Of a stretch of DNA of 7,628 nucleotides, positions 6,615-7,628 are shown in pieces (the first letter of the stretch is position 1; every line of letters starts with the position of its first letter). The stretch spans positions 259 through 7,886 of the forward strand of contig DMUD01000272.1 in the NCBI GenBank assembly GCA_003476475.1, written 5' to 3'. The stretch is from Cytophagales bacterium. GTDB lineage: Bacteria; Bacteroidota; Bacteroidia; Cytophagales; UBA9547. Both the position numbers and the translations under genes were made by a program. A model generated the notes under the pieces. That model did no database searches. It saw only the letters and a list, made by a program, of their open reading frames with translations, and was not told the origin of the DNA.

Positions 6615-7145
6615 ATGCATCTTTCCGAAAAGATAAAAGCAATTGTGCGCGATGTGCCTGATTTCCCAAAACCAGGTATCATATTCAAAGATATAGTGCC
6701 ACTTTTTTCCAATCATGATCTTTGCAAAGAAATGGTGACTGAATTGGCCGAACAATTCAAGCAAATAAAAATTGAGGGAATTGCTTGTATAGAAAGTCGA
6801 GGTTTTTTTCTGGGAATGATGATTGCCCAAAAATTGCAAGTGCCTTTTATCCCATTGCGTAAAAAAGGGAAACTTCCTTACAAAACCGTTTCAGTCCAAT
6901 ATGATTTGGAATATGGAAGTGAAACATTAGAGATGCACATCGATTCTGTTAGGTCTGGTCAGCATATTTTAATTCACGACGATTTGTTGGCAACAGGGGG
7001 TACTGCGTATGCGGCAAGCCAACTCATTCAAAATGCAGGCGGAAAAATTGCTGCTTTTGCATTTATCATTGAATTGGGTTTTTTGCAAGGAAAAGAAAAA
7101 CTACTTGCTGTAAATGAAAATGTGATTGCATTGGCTGAATATTAA
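6615..7145 (+). CDS. apt: Adenine phosphoribosyltransferase
   Basis: A 176-residue cytosolic enzyme of purine salvage: adenine + PRPP gives AMP + pyrophosphate. The family signatures are complete: VPDFPKPGIIFKDIVPLF near the N-terminus, ESRGFFLGMMIA, the PLRKKGKLPYKT loop, YDLEYGSETLEMHID, and the PRPP-binding motif HILIHDDLLATGGTA (residues 117-131, with Asp122, Asp123 and the TGGT loop). The usual motif has Val where His121 stands, a mild change. The ATG at 6615 gives the standard MHLSEKIKAIVRDVPDFPKPG start. A TTG at 6567 in the same frame would add 16 residues and overlap rlmB, but those residues match nothing in the family. It lies 11 bases after rlmB, so it is probably in the same operon. 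Family length is 170-180 residues, and this one fits. Confidence 0.96.
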   Translation: MHLSEKIKAIVRDVPDFPKPGIIFKDIVPLFSNHDLCKEMVTELAEQFKQIKIEGIACIESRGFFLGMMIAQKLQVPFIPLRKKGKLPYKTVSVQYDLEYGSETLEMHIDSVRSGQHILIHDDLLATGGTAYAASQLIQNAGGKIAAFAFIIELGFLQGKEKLLAVNENVIALAEY

Positions 7146-7185
7146 AGACTTTTGAAATTTGAATTACTTTAAATTAAACATTGAC

Positions 7186-7628
7186 ATGGCTCGTTTCCTG
7201 TTTCTGATTTTTACAGCTTCCTTTTTTCTTTTTTCCTGTTCTGAAAAACAAGAAAAGAAAGTTGAAGAAAGTAGCGGCATCATTTTGCGAAAAACACCCA
7301 ATTTCAACGCCGATACGGCATATGGTTATGTGGCAGCTCAAACAGATTTTGGGCCAAGGGTTCCCAACTCGCTTGCACACGTGCGCTGTGGCGATTTTTT
7401 GGTTAAAAATTTCAAAAGATATGGTTTGCAAGTTGTTGAGCAAACATTTGAAAGGCGTGCATTCGACGGAAAAAACTTGAGATTGCGCAACATAGTGGCC
7501 AGCATAAATCCAACGGCCAGCAAACGAATTGTGATTGCATCGCATTGGGATTCCCGACCATTTGCCGACAATTCTAAATTAAATACAAACAAACCAATAG
7601 ATGGTGCAAACGATGGCGCGAGTGGGGT
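7186..7628 (+). CDS. Glutaminyl-peptide cyclotransferase, M28-fold lipoprotein (3' end cut by window edge)
   Basis: The frame runs from ATG 7186 to the edge: 147 codons plus two bases. It begins with a lipoprotein signal, MARFLFLIFTASFFLFSC, lipobox LFSC with Cys18, followed by a charged linker. The mature part shows TAYGYVAAQTDFGPRVPNS (44-62), IVIASHWDSRPFAD (115-128) and DGANDGASG (139-147). These are the hallmarks of bacterial type II glutaminyl cyclases of Bacteroidetes, zinc enzymes of the M28 peptidase fold that turn N-terminal Gln into pyroglutamate on exported proteins. Asp143 is the expected first zinc ligand; the Glu and His ligands lie beyond the edge. Full-length relatives are about 320-340 residues. 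An M28 aminopeptidase is the alternative, but SHWDSRPFAD followed by the DGANDGASG motif points to the cyclase. It follows apt by 40 bases with no clear promoter, so cotranscription is likely. Confidence 0.88.
   Translation, partial: MARFLFLIFTASFFLFSCSEKQEKKVEESSGIILRKTPNFNADTAYGYVAAQTDFGPRVPNSLAHVRCGDFLVKNFKRYGLQVVEQTFERRAFDGKNLRLRNIVASINPTASKRIVIASHWDSRPFADNSKLNTNKPIDGANDGASG

Noticed and set aside
6428..6839. Two minus-strand open frames across the rlmB-apt junction
   Set aside because: They are antisense to two well-supported enzymes with intact motifs and have no features of their own.
7174..7592. Minus-strand and alternate-frame open frames over the cyclase gene
   Set aside because: The plus-strand frame from 7186 encodes a lipoprotein signal and glutaminyl cyclase motifs; the others show no recognisable features.

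Overview
The window looks like a chromosomal segment of a low-GC Bacteroidetes (Bacteroidota) bacterium. The signs are an AT-rich sequence, no clear Shine-Dalgarno sites before its genes, a TTTG / TAnnTTTG-type promoter, and a gene set typical of that phylum: a DUF5686 outer-membrane protein with a carboxypeptidase-like regulatory domain, a TPR lipoprotein, and a Bacteroidetes-type glutaminyl cyclase lipoprotein. I found no transposase, phage gene, CRISPR array or other sign of a mobile element.

Layout. The left part (1-1856) is read leftwards. It holds sufB, an Fe-S cluster scaffold gene cut by the window edge, and upstream of it an Lrp/AsnC-family regulator. A divergent intergenic region of about 400 bases (1857-2258) holds an independent small RNA unit on the plus strand: a good Bacteroidetes promoter (1944-1975), a short leader hairpin, a tRNA-like RNA (2010-2154) and an intrinsic terminator (2157-2184). 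The right part (2259-7628) is a tightly packed plus-strand run of five genes: DUF5686 outer-membrane protein, TPR lipoprotein, rlmB, apt, and a glutaminyl-peptide cyclotransferase that runs off the edge. The gaps are 3, 1, 11 and 40 bases, so it is probably one operon. It mixes envelope proteins with ribosomal RNA methylation and purine salvage.

The most interesting object is the tRNA-like RNA. It has an acceptor stem, a Leu-like D arm, an anticodon arm and a perfect T arm, but it is 145 nt long. The extra length lies entirely in the variable arm, which closes with a 5-bp stem and holds a 63-nt structured insert. Its anticodon loop (CTGTCTC) reads GUC, as in tRNA-Asp, and its discriminator base is G, while its D arm and long variable arm look like tRNA-Leu. 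It has its own promoter and terminator, so it is probably expressed. Whether it is an active tRNA, a tRNA with a small removable insert, or a tRNA-derived regulatory RNA cannot be decided from the sequence alone.
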